Assembly: GCF_051401765.1 (NCBI RefSeq)
Contig: NW_027480422.1
Location: forward strand, 21,098,001 to 21,162,000
Direction: 5' to 3'
DNA: 64,000 bases
DNA from: Calliopsis andreniformis
Taxonomy: Eukaryota > Arthropoda > Insecta > Hymenoptera > Andrenidae
Under the pieces are notes generated by a model. That model was not told the origin of the DNA. It did no database searches and saw only the letters and a program-made list of their open reading frames with translations. The translations under genes were made by a program, and so were the position numbers. Shown here in pieces: positions 52,531-64,000 of this stretch. Position 1 is the first letter of the stretch, and each line of letters opens with the position of its first letter.

Positions 52531-54839
52531 TTGCCCGGAACGTAGAAATGACCGTTACGTTCACAATGTTTGCAATCATTAATTGTATGCGATGGAAAAA
52601 AGTGTTGTATTTTTATTTTATTATATGCTTCTGGCGTTGACGTCTAAGGCCCTAACTACTCGATCTGGTAGAGCAACGCCCTAGAGTGAAGCCTAGGTTT
52701 ACCGGAGCGTAGAAATGACTATTATCTTCACACTGTTTGCAATTATTCCTGTTATGCGATGGAAAAACTGTTGGATTTTTATTGTACTTTATGCTTCTGG
52801 CGTTGACTTCTAAGGCCCTATCTATTCGATCTGGTGGAGCAATGCCTCAGAGTTAAGTCTAGGATGCCCGTAACGCTGAAATGGCCATTACTTTCACACT
52901 GGTTGCAATTATTCGTTTTATATGATGGAAAAGCTGTTGTATTTATATTGTATTTTATGCATCTGGCGTTGACTTCTTAGGCCCTAACTATTCGATCCAG
53001 TGGAGCAACGCCCTAGAGTGAAGTCTAGATTGCCCGGAGCGTAGAAATGACAATTACTTTCACACAGTTTGCAATTATTCATTTTATACGATGGAAAAAC
53101 TGTTGTATTTATATTGTATTTTATACTTCTGGCGTTGACTTCTTAGGCCCTAACTGTTCGATCTGGTAGAACAACGACCTAGAATGAAGCCAAGGTTGCC
53201 CGGAATGTAGAAATGGCCATCACTTTCACACTGGTTTCAATTATTCATGCTATACGATGGAAAAACTGTTGTATTTTTACTGTATTTTATGCTTCTGGCG
53301 TTGACTTCTTAGGCCCTAAATATTCGATTCGGTGGAGCAACGCCCTAGAGTGAAGCCTAGGTTGCCCGGAACGTAGAAATGGCCGTTACTTTCACAATGT
53401 TTGCAATCATTAATTGCGTACGATGGAAAAACTGTTGTATTTATATTGTATTTTATGCTTCTGGCATTGACTGTTAAGGCCCTGACTATTCGATGTGGTG
53501 GAGCAACGCCCTAGAGTGCAGCCTATGTTGCACGGAACGTAGAAATGACCATAAGTTTCACACTGGTTGCAATCATTCGTTTTATACAATGGAAAAACTG
53601 TTCTATTAATTTTGTATTTTATGCCCCTGGCGTTGACTTCTAAGGCCCTAGCTATCCGATCTGGTGGAGCAACACCCTAGAGTGTAGCCTAGGTCGCCCG
53701 GAACGTAGATTTGACCATCACTTTCACTCTGGTTGCAATTATTCCTGTTATACGATAGAAAAACTGATCGATTTTTATTGTACTTTATGCTTCTGGCGTT
53801 GACTTCTAAGGCCCTATCTATTCGAAGTGGTGGAGCAATGCCTCAGAGTTAAGTCTAGGATGCACGTAACGTTGAAATGGCCATTAGTTTCACACTGGTT
53901 GCAATTATTGATTTTATACGATGGAAAAGCTGTTGTATTTATATTGTATTTTATGCTTCTGGCGTTGACTTCTTAGGCCCTAAATATTCGATTTGGTGGA
54001 GCAACGCCCTAGAGTGAAGTCTAAATTGCCCGGAACGTAGAAATGACCATTACTATCACACTGTTTGCAACCATTAATTGTATATGATGGAAAAACTGTT
54101 GTATTTATATTGTATTTTATGCTTCTGGCGTTGACTTCTATGGCCGTAGCTAATCGATGTGGTGGAGCAATGCCCTAGAGTGCAGCCTGTGTTGCACGGA
54201 ACGTATAAATGACCATAAGTTTCACTCTGGTTGCAATCATTCGTTTTATAAAATGGAAAAACTGTTCTATTAATTTTGTATTTTATGCTTCGGGCGTTGA
54301 CTTCTAAGGTCCTAGCTATTCGACCTGGTGGAGCAACGCCCTAGAGTGTAGCCTAGGTCGCCCGGAACGTAGAAATGACCGTCACTTTCACTCTGGTTGC
54401 AATTATTCTTGTTATACAATGGGAAAACTGATGTGTTTTTATTGTATTTTATGCGTCTGGAGTTGTTTTCTAAGGCCCTAGCTATCCGACCTGGTGGAGC
54501 AACGCCCTAGAGTGAAGCCTAGGTTGCCCGGAACGTAGAAATGACCATTACCTTTACACTGGTTGCTATTATTCGTTTTATATGATGGAAAAACTGTTGT
54601 ATTTATATTGTATTTTATGCTTCTGGCGTTGACTTCTTAGGCCCTAACTGTTCGATCTGGTAGAACAACGACCTAGAATGTAGCCAAGGTTGCCCGGAAT
54701 GTAGAAATGGCCATCACTTTCACTCTGGTTTCAATTATTCATGCTATACGATAGAAAAACAGTTGTATTTTTACTGTATTTTATGCTTCTGGCGTTGACT
54801 TCTTAGGACCTAAATATTCGATTCGGTGGAGCAACGCCC
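52531..54839. repeat. Transition between E-type and F-type monomers
   Basis: From 52531 to about 53050 the units are of block E type: the added-A GATGGAAAAAAGTG unit near 52595, then the TTACCGGAGCG unit. From about 53340 they are of F type: the GAGTGCAGCCTATGTTGCACGG unit at 53514 recurs at 55008, 1,494 bp (9 monomers) on, within the 21-mer HOR. The segment near 54400-54839, including ATGGGAAAACTG at 54419, is reused at 63219 near the end of the window. This zone is the junction between two HOR families. Confidence 0.78.
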
Positions 54840-57800
54840 TAGAGTGAAGCCTAGGTTGCCCGGAACGTAGAAATGGCCGTTACTTTCACAATGTTTGCAA
54901 TCATTAATTGCGTACGATGGAAAAACTGTTGTATTTATATTGTATTTTATGCTTCTGGCATTGACTCTTAAGGCCCTGACTATTCGATGTGGTGGAGCAA
55001 CGCCCTAGAGTGCAGCCTATGTTGCACGGAACGTAGAAATGACCATTAGTTTCACACTGGTTGCAATCATTCGTTTTATACAATGGAAAAACTGTTCTAT
55101 TAATTTTGTATTTTATGCCCCTGGCGTTGACTTCTAAGGCCCTAGCTATCCGATCTGGTGGAGCAACACCCTAGAGTGTAGCCTAGGTCGCCTGGAACGT
55201 AGAAATGACCATCACTTTCACTCTGGTTGCAATTATTCCTGTTATACGATAGAAAAACTGATCGATTTTTATTGTACTTTATGCTTCTGGCGTTGACTTC
55301 TAAGGCCCTATCTATTCGAAGTGGTGGAGCAATGCCTCAGAGTTAAGTCTAGGATGCACGTAACGTTGAAATGGCCATTAGTTTCACACTGGTTGCAATT
55401 ATTGATTTTATACGATGGAAAAGCTGTTGTATTTATATTGTATTTTATGCTTCTGGCGTTGACTTCTTCGGCCCTAAATATTGGACCCGGTGGAGCATCG
55501 CCCTAGAGTGAGGCCTAGGTTGCCCGGAACGTAGAAATGACCGTTACTTTCACAATGTTTGCAATCATTAATTGTATACGATGGAAAAACTGTTGTATTT
55601 ATATTGTATTTTATGCTTCTGGCGTTGACTTCTAAGGCCGTAGCTATTCGATCTGGTAGAACAACGCCATAGAGTGAAGCCTCAGTTGCCCGAGCCGTAG
55701 AAGTGACCATTACTTTCACACTGTTTGCAATTATTCATTTTATGCGATAGAAAAACTGTTGTATTTATATTGTATTCTTTTATTCGGGCATTGACTTCTA
55801 TGGCCCTACCTATTCGATCTGGTGGAGCAACGCCCTAGAGTCAAGCCTATGTTGCACGGAACGTAGAAAAGATACATTATTTTCGCACTGATTGCAACTA
55901 TTCATTTTATACGATGGAAGATCTGTCGCATTTATATTGCATTTTATGCTTCTGGCGTTGACTTCTAAGGACGTAGCTATTCGATCTGGTGGAACGACGA
56001 CCTAGAATGAAGGCAAGGTTGCCCGGAACGTAGAAATGACCATCACTTTCACACTGTTTGCAATTATTCCTGTTATACGATGGAAAAACTGTTGTATTTA
56101 TATTGTATTTTATGTTTCCGGCGTTGACTTCTAAGGCCCTAGCTGTTCGATCTGGTGGAGCAACGCCCTAGAGAGAAGCCTAGGATGCCCGAAACGTATA
56201 AATGACCATTACTTTCACTCTGGTTGCAATTATTCATGCTATACGATGGAAATACTGTTGTATTTTTATTGTATTTTATGCTTCTGGCGTTGACTTCTTA
56301 GGCCCTAAATATTCGATCCGGTGGAGCATCGCCCTAGAGTGAGGCCTAGGTTGCCCGGAAAGTAGAAATGACCGTTACTTTCTCAATGTTTGCAATCATT
56401 AATTGTGTACGATGGAAAAACTGTTGTATTTATATTGTATTTTATGCTTCTGGCATTGACTCTTAAGGCCCTGACTATTCGATGTGGTGGAGCAACGCCC
56501 TTGTGTGCAGCCTATGTTGCACGGAACGTAGGAATGACCATAAGTTTCACACTGGTTGCAATCATTCGCTTTATACAATGGAAAAACTGTTCTATTAATT
56601 TTGTATTTTATGCCCCTGGCGTTGACTTCTAAGGCCCTAGCTATCCGATCTGGTGGAGCAACACCCTAGAGTGTAGCCTATGTCGCCCGGAACGTAGAAA
56701 TGACCATCACTTTCACTCTGGTTGCAATTATTCCTGTTATACGATGGAAAAACAGATTTATCTTTATTGTATTTTATGCGTCGGGCGTTGACTTCTAAGG
56801 CCCTAGCTATTCGATTTGGTGGAGCAACGCCCTAGAGTGAAGCCTAGGTTGCACGGAACGTAGAAATGACCATCACTATCACACTTGTTGCAATTACTCC
56901 TGTTATACGATGGAAAAACTGTTATATCTTTAACGTATTTTATGCTTCGGGCATTGACTTCTATGGCCCTACCTCCTCGATCTGGTGGAGCAACGCCCTA
57001 GAGAGAAGCCTAGGTTGCGCCGTACGTTGAAATGACCATAACTTTCATACTGGTTGCAATTACTCCTGTTATACGATGGAAATACTGTTATATCTTTAAC
57101 GTATTTTATGCTTCGGGCATTGACTTCTATGGCCCTACCTCTTCGATCTGGTGGAGCAGCGCCCTAGATTCAAGCCTAGATTGCCCGTAACGTAGATATG
57201 ACCATTACTTTCACCCTGGTTGCAATTATTCGTCTTATACGATGGAAAAACTGTTGTATTTATTTTGTATTTGGTGCTTCTGGCGTTGACTTCTTAGGCC
57301 CTAACTATTGGATCTGGTGGACCAACGCCCTAGAGTGAAGCCTAGGTGGCCCGGAACGTGGAAATGAACATCACTTTCACACTGGCTGCAATTATTCCCG
57401 TTATACGATGGAAGAACTGTTGTATTTATATTGTATTTTATGCTTCTCACGTTGACTTTTAAGGCCCTAACTATTCGATGTGGTGGAGCAACGCCCTAGA
57501 GTGAAGCCTGGGCTGACGGGAGCGTAGAAATGACCATTACCATCACACTGTTTGGAATTATTCCTGTTATACGATGGAAAACTGTTGGATTTTTATTGTA
57601 TTTTATGCTTCTGGCGTTGACTTCTAAGGCCGTAGCTGTTCGATGTGGTGGAGCAACGCCCTAGGGTGAAGCCTAGGTTGCACGAAACGTAGAAATGACC
57701 ATAATTTTCACACTGGATGCAATTATCCGTTCTATACGATGGAAAAACTGTTGTATTTATTTTGTATTTGGTGCTTCTGGCGGTGACTTCTTAGGTCCTC

Positions 57801-58325
57801 ACTATTGGATCTGGTGGAACAACGACCTAGAGTGAAGCCTGGGTTGCCCGGAACGTAGAAATGACCATCACTTTCACACTTGTTGCAATTACTCCTGTTA
57901 TACGATGGAAAAACTGTTACATCTTTATCGTATTTTATGCTTCGGGCATTGACTTCTATGGCCCTACCTCTTCGATCTGGTGGAGCAACGCCCTAGAGTG
58001 AAGCCTAGGTTGCCCCGAACGTTGAAATGACCATAACTTTCGTACTGGTTGCAATTATTCGTTTTATACGATGGAAAAACTGTTGTATTTAAACTGTATT
58101 TTATGCTTCTGGCGTTGACTTCTAAGGCCCTAACTATTCGATGTGGTGGAGCAACGCCCTGGAGTGAAGCCTAGGTTGCACGGAACGTAGAAATGACCAT
58201 AACTTTCACACTGGTTGCAATTATTCGTTTTATACAATGGAAAAGCTGTTCTATTAATTTTGTATTTTATGCTACGGGCGTTGACTTCTAAGGCCCTAAC
58301 CATTGAATCTGGTGGACCAACGCCC
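54840..58325. repeat. Block F copy 1: 21-mer higher-order repeat (3,486 bp)
   Basis: ATGGCCGTTACTTTCACAAT at 54873 recurs at 58359 and 61845, each 3,486 bp (21 x 166) apart. The left edge is set by 'aaatattcgattcgg' here against 'aaccattgaatctgg' before copies 2 and 3. Differences from copy 2 that I noticed include 'gaagtgacc' to 'gaagagacc' (about 55700), 'gaaggcaagg' to 'gaagccaagg' (about 55990), 'cccttgtgtg' to 'ccctagagtg' (about 56497), 'ggccgtagctg' to 'ggtcgtagctg' (about 57630) and 'acatctttat' to 'atatctttat' (about 57920). This is well under 1% divergence. Confidence 0.92.
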
Positions 58326-61300
58326 TAGAGTGAAGCCTAGGTTGCCCGGAACGTAGAAATGGCCGTTACTTTCACAATGTTTGCAATCATTAATTGCGTA
58401 CGATGGAAAAACTGTTGTATTTATATTGTATTTTATGCTTCTGGCATTGACTCTTAAGGCCCTGACTATTCGATGTGGTGGAGCAACGCCCTAGAGTGCA
58501 GCCTATGTTGCACGGAACGTAGAAATGACCATAAGTTTCACACTGGATGCAATCATTCGTTTTATACAATGGAAAAACTGTTCTATTAATTTTGTATTTT
58601 ATGCCCCTGGCGTTGACTTCTAAGGCCCTAGCTATCCGATCTGGTGGAGCAACACCCTAGAGTGTAGCCTAGGTCGCCCGGAACGTAGAAATGACCATCA
58701 CTTTCACTCTGGTTGCAATTATTCCTGTTATACGATAGAAAAACTGATCGATTTTTATTGTACTTTATGCTTCTGGCGTTGACTTCTAAGGCCCTATCTA
58801 TTCGAAGTGGTGGAGCAATGCCTCAGAGTTAAGTCTAGGATGCACGTAACGTTGAAATGGCCATTAGTTTCACACTGGTTGCAATTATTGATTTTATACG
58901 ATGGAAAAGCTGTTGTATTTATATTGTATTTTATGCTTCTGGCGTTGACTTCTTCGGCCCTAAATATTGGACCCGGTGGAGCATCGCCCTAGAGTGAGGC
59001 CTAGGTTGCCCGGAACGTAGAAATGACCGTTACTTTCACAATGTTTGCAATCATTAATTGTATACGATGGAAAAACTGTTGTATTTATATTGTATTTTAT
59101 GCTTCTGGCGTTGACTTCTAAGGCCGTAGCTATTCGATCTGGTAGAACAACGCCATAGAGTGAAGCCTCAGTTGCCCGAGCCGTAGAAGAGACCATTACT
59201 TTCACACTGTTTGCAATTATTCATTTTATGCGATAGAAAAACTGTTGTATTTATATTGTATTCTTTTATTCGGGCATTGACTTCTATGGCCCTACCTATT
59301 CGATCTGGTGGAGCAACGCCCTAGAGTCAAGCCTATGTTGCACGGAACGTAGAAAAGATACATTATTTTCGCACTGATTGCAACTATTCATTTTATACGA
59401 TGGAAGATCTGTCGCATTTATATTGCATTTTATGCTTCTGGCGTTGACTTCTAAGGACGTAGCTATTCGATCTGGTGGAACGACGACCTAGAATGAAGCC
59501 AAGGTTGCCCGGAACGTAGAAATGACCATCACTTTCACACTGTTTGCAATTATTCCTGTTATACGATGGAAAAACTGTTGTATTTATATTGTATTTTATG
59601 TTTCCGGCGTTGACTTCTAAGGCCCTAGCTGTTCGATCTGGTGGAGCAACGCCCTAGAGAGAAGCCTAGGATGCCCGAAACGTATAAATGACCATTACTT
59701 CCACGCTGGTTGCAATTATTCATGCTATACGATGGAAATACTGTTGTATTTTTATTGTATTTTATGCTTCTGGCGTTGACTTCTTAGGCCCTAAATATTC
59801 GATCCGGTGGAGCATCGCCCTAGAGTGAGGCCTAGGTTGCCCGGAAAGTAGAAATGACCGTTACTTTCTCAATGTTTGCAATCATTAATTGTGTACGATG
59901 GAAAAACTGTTGTATTTATATTGTATTTTATGCTTCTGGCATTGACTCTTAAGGCCCTGACTATTCGATGTGGTGGAGCAACGCCCTAGAGTGCAGCCTA
60001 TGTTGCACGGAACGTAGGAATGACCATAAGTTTCACACTGGTTGCAATCATTCGCTTTATACAATGGAAAAACTGTTCTATTAATTTTGTATTTTATGCC
60101 CCTGGCGTTGACTTCTAAGGCCCTAGCTATCCGATCTGGTGGAGCAACACCCTAGAGTGTAGCCTATGTCGCCCGGAACGTAGAAATGACCATCACTTTC
60201 ACTCTGGTTGCAATTATTCCTGTTATACGATGGAAAAACAGATTTATCTTTATTGTATTTTATGCGTCGGGCGTTGACTTCTAAGGCCCTAGCTATTCGA
60301 TTTGGTGGAGCAACGCCCTAGAGTGAAGCCTAGGTTGCACGGAACGTAGAAATGACCATCACTATCACACTTGTTGCAATTACTCCTGTTATACGATGGA
60401 AAAACTGTTATATCTTTAACGTATTTTATGCTTCGGGCATTGACTTCTATGGCCCTACCTCCTCGATCTGGTGGAGCAACGCCCTAGAGAGAAGCCTAGG
60501 TTGCGCCGTACGTTGAAATGACCATAACTTTCATACTGGTTGCAATTACTCCTGTTATACGATGGAAATACTGTTATATCTTTAACGTATTTTATGCTTC
60601 GGGCATTGACTTCTATGGCCCTACCTCTTCGATCTGGTGGAGCAGCGCCCTAGATTCAAGCCTAGATTGCCCGTAACGTAGATATGACCATTACTTTCAC
60701 CCTGGTTGCAATTATTCGTCTTATACGATGGAAAAACTGTTGTATTTATTTTGTATTTGGTGCTTCTGGCGTTGACTTCTTAGGCCCTAACTATTGGATC
60801 TGGTGGACCAACGCCCTAGAGTGAAGCCTAGGTGGCCCGGAACGTGGAAATGAACATCACTTTCACACTGGCTGCAATTATTCCCGTTATACGATGGAAG
60901 AACTGTTGTATTTATATTGTATTTTATGCTTCTCACGTTGACTTTTAAGGCCCTAACTATTCGATGTGGTGGAGCAACGCCCTAGAGTGAAGCCTGGGCT
61001 GACGGGAGCGTAGAAATGACCATTACCATCACACTGTTTGGAATTATTCCTGTTATACGATGGAAAACTGTTGGATTTTTATTGTATTTTATGCTTCTGG
61101 CGTTGACTTCTAAGGTCGTAGCTGTTCGATGTGGTGGAGCAACGCCCTAGGGTGAAGCCTAGGTTGCACGAAACGTAGAAATGACCATAATTTTCACACT
61201 GGATGCAATTATCCGTTCTATACGATGGAAAAACTGTTGTATTTATTTTGTATTTGGTGCTTCTGGCGGTGACTTCTTAGGTCCTCACTATTGGATCTGG

Positions 61301-61811
61301 TGGAACAACGACCTAGAGTGAAGCCTGGGTTGCCCGGAACGTAGAAATGACCATCACTTTCACACTTGTTGCAATTACTCCTGTTATACGATGGAAAAAC
61401 TGTTATATCTTTATCGTATTTTATGCTTCGGGCATTGACTTCTATGGCCCTACCTCTTCGATCTGGTGGAGCAACGCCCTAGAGTGAAGCCTAGGTTGCC
61501 CCGAACGTTGAAATGACCATAACTTTCGTACTGGTTGCAATTATTCGTTTTATACGATGGAAAAACTGTTGTATTTAAACTGTATTTTATGCTTCTGGCG
61601 TTGACTTCTAAGGCCCTAACTATTCGATGTGGTGGAGCAACGCCCTGGAGTGAAGCCTAGGTTGCACGGAACGTAGAAATGACCATAACTTTCACACTGG
61701 TTGCAATTATTCGTTTTATACAATGGAAAAGCTGTTCTATTAATTTTGTATTTTATGCTACGGGCGTTGACTTCTAAGGCCCTAACCATTGAATCTGGTG
61801 GACCAACGCCC
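58326..61811. repeat. Block F copy 2: 21-mer higher-order repeat (3,486 bp)
   Basis: Second full copy, exactly 3,486 bp after the first, with no net length change over 21 monomers. It has private substitutions near 58553 ('ctggatgc' for 'ctggttgc'), 59188 (GAAGAGACC) and 59702 (TTCCACGCTGG). At 59188 copies 1 and 3 agree against copy 2, so that change is probably specific to copy 2. No insertion, gene or foreign sequence interrupts it. Confidence 0.92.
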
Positions 61812-64000
61812 TAGAGTGAAGCCTAGGTTGCCCGGAACGTAGAAATGGCCGTTACTTTCACAATGTTTGCAATCATTAATTGCGTACGATGGAAAAACTG
61901 TTGTATTTATATTGTATTTTATGCTTCTGGCATTGACTCTTAAGGCCCTGACTATTCGATGTGGTGGAGCAACGCCCTAGAGTGCAGCCTATGTTGCACG
62001 GAACGTAGAAATGACCATAAGTTTCACACTGGTTGCAATCATTCGTTTTATACAATGGAAAAACTGTTCTATTAATTTTGTATTTTATGCCCCTGGCGTT
62101 GACTTCTAAGGCCCTAGCTATCCGATCTGGTGGAGCAACACCCTAGAGTGTAGCCTAGGTCGCCCGGAACGTAGAAATGACCATCACTTTCACTCTGGTT
62201 GCAATTATTCCTGTTATACGATAGAAAAACTGATCGATTTTTATTGTACTTTATGCTTCTGGCGTTGACTTCTAAGGCCCTATCTATTCGAAGTGGTGGA
62301 GCAATGCCTCAGAGTTAAGTCTAGGATGCACGTAACGTTGAAATGGCCATTAGTTTCACACTGGTTGCAATTATTGATTTTATACGATGGAAAAGCTGTT
62401 GTATTTATATTGTATTTTATGCTTCTGGCGTTGACTTCTTCGGCCCTAAATATTGGACCCGGTGGAGCATCGCCCTAGAGTGAGGCCTAGGTTGCCCGGA
62501 ACGTAGAAATGACCGTTACTTTCACAATGTTTGCAATCATTAATTGTATACGATGGAAAAACTGTTGTATTTATATTGTATTTTATGCTTCTGGCGTTGA
62601 CTTCTAAGGCCGTAGCTATTCGATCTGGTAGAACAACGCCATAGAGTGAAGCCTCAGTTGCCCGAGCCGTAGAAGTGACCATTACTTTCACACTGTTTGC
62701 AATTATTCATTTTATGCGATAGAAAAACTGTTGTATTTATATTGTATTCTTTTATTCGGGCATTGACTTCTATGGCCCTACCTATTCGATCTGGTGGAGC
62801 AACGCCCTAGAGTCAAGCCTATGTTGCACGGAACGTAGAAAAGATACATTATTTTCGCACTGATTGCAACTATTCATTTTATACGATGGAAGATCTGTCG
62901 CATTTATATTGCATTTTATGCTTCTGGCGTTGACTTCTAAGGACGTAGCTATTCGATCTGGTGGAACGACGACCTAGAATGAAGCCAAGGTTGCCCGGAA
63001 CGTAGAAATGACCATCACTTTCACACTGTTTGCAATTATTCCTGTTATACGATGGAAAAACTGTTGTATTTATATTGTATTTTATGTTTCCGGCGTTGAC
63101 TTCTAAGGCCCTAGCTGTTCGATCTGGTGGAGCAACGCCCTAGAGAGAAGCCTAGGATGCCCGAAACGTATAAATGACCATTACTTTCACTCTGGTTGCA
63201 ATTATTCTTGTTATACAATGGGAAAACTGATGTATTTTTATTGTATTTTATGCGTCTGGAGTTGTTTTCTAAGGCCCTAGCTATCCGACCTGGTGGAGCA
63301 ACGCCCTAGAGTGAAGCCTAGGTTGCCCGGAACGTAGAAATGACCATTACCTTTACACTGGTTGCTATTATTCGTTTTATATGATGGAAAAACTGTTGTA
63401 TTTATATTGTATTTTATGCTTCTGGCGTTGACTTCTTAGGCCCTAACTGTTCGATCTGGTAGAACAACGACCTAGAATGTAGCCAAGGTTGCCCGGAATG
63501 TAGAAATGGCCATCACTTTCACTCTGGTTTCAATTATTCATGCTATACGATAGAAAAACAGTTGTATTTTTACTGTATTTTATGCTTCTGGCGTTGACTT
63601 CTTAGGCCCTAAATATTCGATTCGGTGGAGCAACGCCCTAGAGTGAAGCCTAGGTTGCCCGGAACGTAGAAATGGCCGTTACTTTCACAATGTTTGCAAT
63701 CATTAATTGCGTACGATGGAAAAACTGTTGTATTTATATTGTATTTTATGCTTCTGGCATTGACTCTTAAGGCCCTGACTATTCGATGTGGTGGAGCAAC
63801 GCCCTAGAGTGCAGCCTATGTTGCACGGAACGTAGAAATGACCATAAGTTTCACACTGGTTTCAATCATTCGTTTTATACAATGGAAAAACTGTTCTATT
63901 AATTTTGTATTTTATGCCCCTGGCGTTGACTTCTAAGGCCCTAGCTATCCGATCTGGTGGAGCAACACCCTAGAGTGTAGCCTAGGTCGCCCGGAACGTA
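61812..64000. repeat. Block F copy 3: partial, switches at about 63190, open at window end
   Basis: Follows copies 1 and 2 at 3,486 bp up to about 63190 (the CGTATAAATGACC monomer). It then jumps to the sequence found at 54390 onward: ATGGGAAAACTG at 63219 matches 54419 at an offset of 8,800 bp (53 monomers plus 2). It stays with that path to the end, passing again through ATGGCCGTTACTTTCACAAT near 63673, so a shorter HOR unit of 11 monomers starts here. The array continues past base 64000. Confidence 0.87.

Larger units (their letters stand above)
1..64000. repeat. 166-bp tandem satellite array filling the window
   Basis: Seen directly: the segment 'agaaatgacc' recurs at 261 and 427 and continues (with small variants at 593 and 759) at 166-bp steps to 63336, a net drift of only -5 bp over 380 units. 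All units point the same way. No stretch falls outside the monomer pattern, so stretches without a gene hold satellite only. The unit alternates a GC-rich half with an AT-rich half that carries A5 and T5 tracts. Known: units of about 150-180 bp are common in plant and animal centromeric or pericentromeric satellites. Inferred: eukaryotic heterochromatin. Not determined: species, chromosome location, transcription or any role in kinetochore assembly. Strand is arbitrary. Confidence 0.97.

Noticed and set aside
1..64000. CRISPR array
   Set aside because: The whole 166-bp period is repeated with no unique spacers, and repeats are not 20-50 bp.
1..64000. 5S rRNA or other tandem RNA gene cluster
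   Set aside because: I recognise no conserved 5S segments, no T-run terminator placed after a structured region, and the monomer diverges along its whole length in a way an RNA gene would not.
1..64000. Transposon, integrated virus or replication origin within the array
   Set aside because: No break in the 166-bp period is large enough to hold one, and no terminal repeats, target-site duplications or coding domains were seen.

Overview
The whole window is one uninterrupted tandem satellite array. The repeat unit is 166 bp, so 64,000 bases hold about 385 head-to-tail monomers, all in the same orientation. The segment 'agaaatgacc' starts at 261 and again at 63336, which is 380 x 166 minus 5, so the array keeps register to within a few bases from end to end. 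I see no protein-coding gene, tRNA, rRNA, transposon, CRISPR array or non-satellite island. A block this large of nucleosome-sized satellite, with layered higher-order repeats (HORs), points to eukaryotic heterochromatin, probably centromeric or pericentromeric. I cannot name the species or match the monomer to a known satellite.

Monomer anatomy, numbered from its AvrII-like CCTAGG: bases 1-20 are GC-rich (CCTAGG, GCCCGGAACGTAG), bases about 51-100 are strongly AT-rich (about 22% G+C by hand count, with A5 and T5 tracts), and bases about 101-166 are GC-rich again (GGCGTTGACTTCTAAGGCC, TTCGAT, GGTGGAGCAACGCC). My hand-built consensus is about 42% G+C. It has six CpGs, and two inverted repeats that share the arm CAACGCC/CTAG.

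Layout, with repeat distances as multiples of 166 bp. Block A, 1-4001: partial 14-, 16- and 17-mer copies. Block B, 4002-14459: a 26-mer HOR (4,316 bp) followed by a second copy expanded to 37 monomers (6,142 bp) by a nested 11-mer tandem duplication and 4-mer repeats. Block C, 14460-19180: diverged monomers with only short local copies. Block D, 19181-23145: 10-, 14- and 17-mer spaced copies. Block E1, 23146-33376, and E2, 37584-48975: a near-identical segment of about 10 kb repeated 14,438 bp apart (87 monomers minus 4 bp). They are separated by a D-like block (33377-35600) and a C-like block (35601-37583). Block E3, 48976-52530: 7-mer tandem copies and a third copy of part of E. A transition lies at 52531-54839. 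Block F, 54840-64000: a 21-mer HOR (3,486 bp) in two full copies and a third that switches at about 63190.

Every junction I could place is in register with the monomer. This fits unequal exchange or conversion between aligned monomers, at several scales and apparently several times. The short open reading frames on both strands are by-products of the repeat, not genes.
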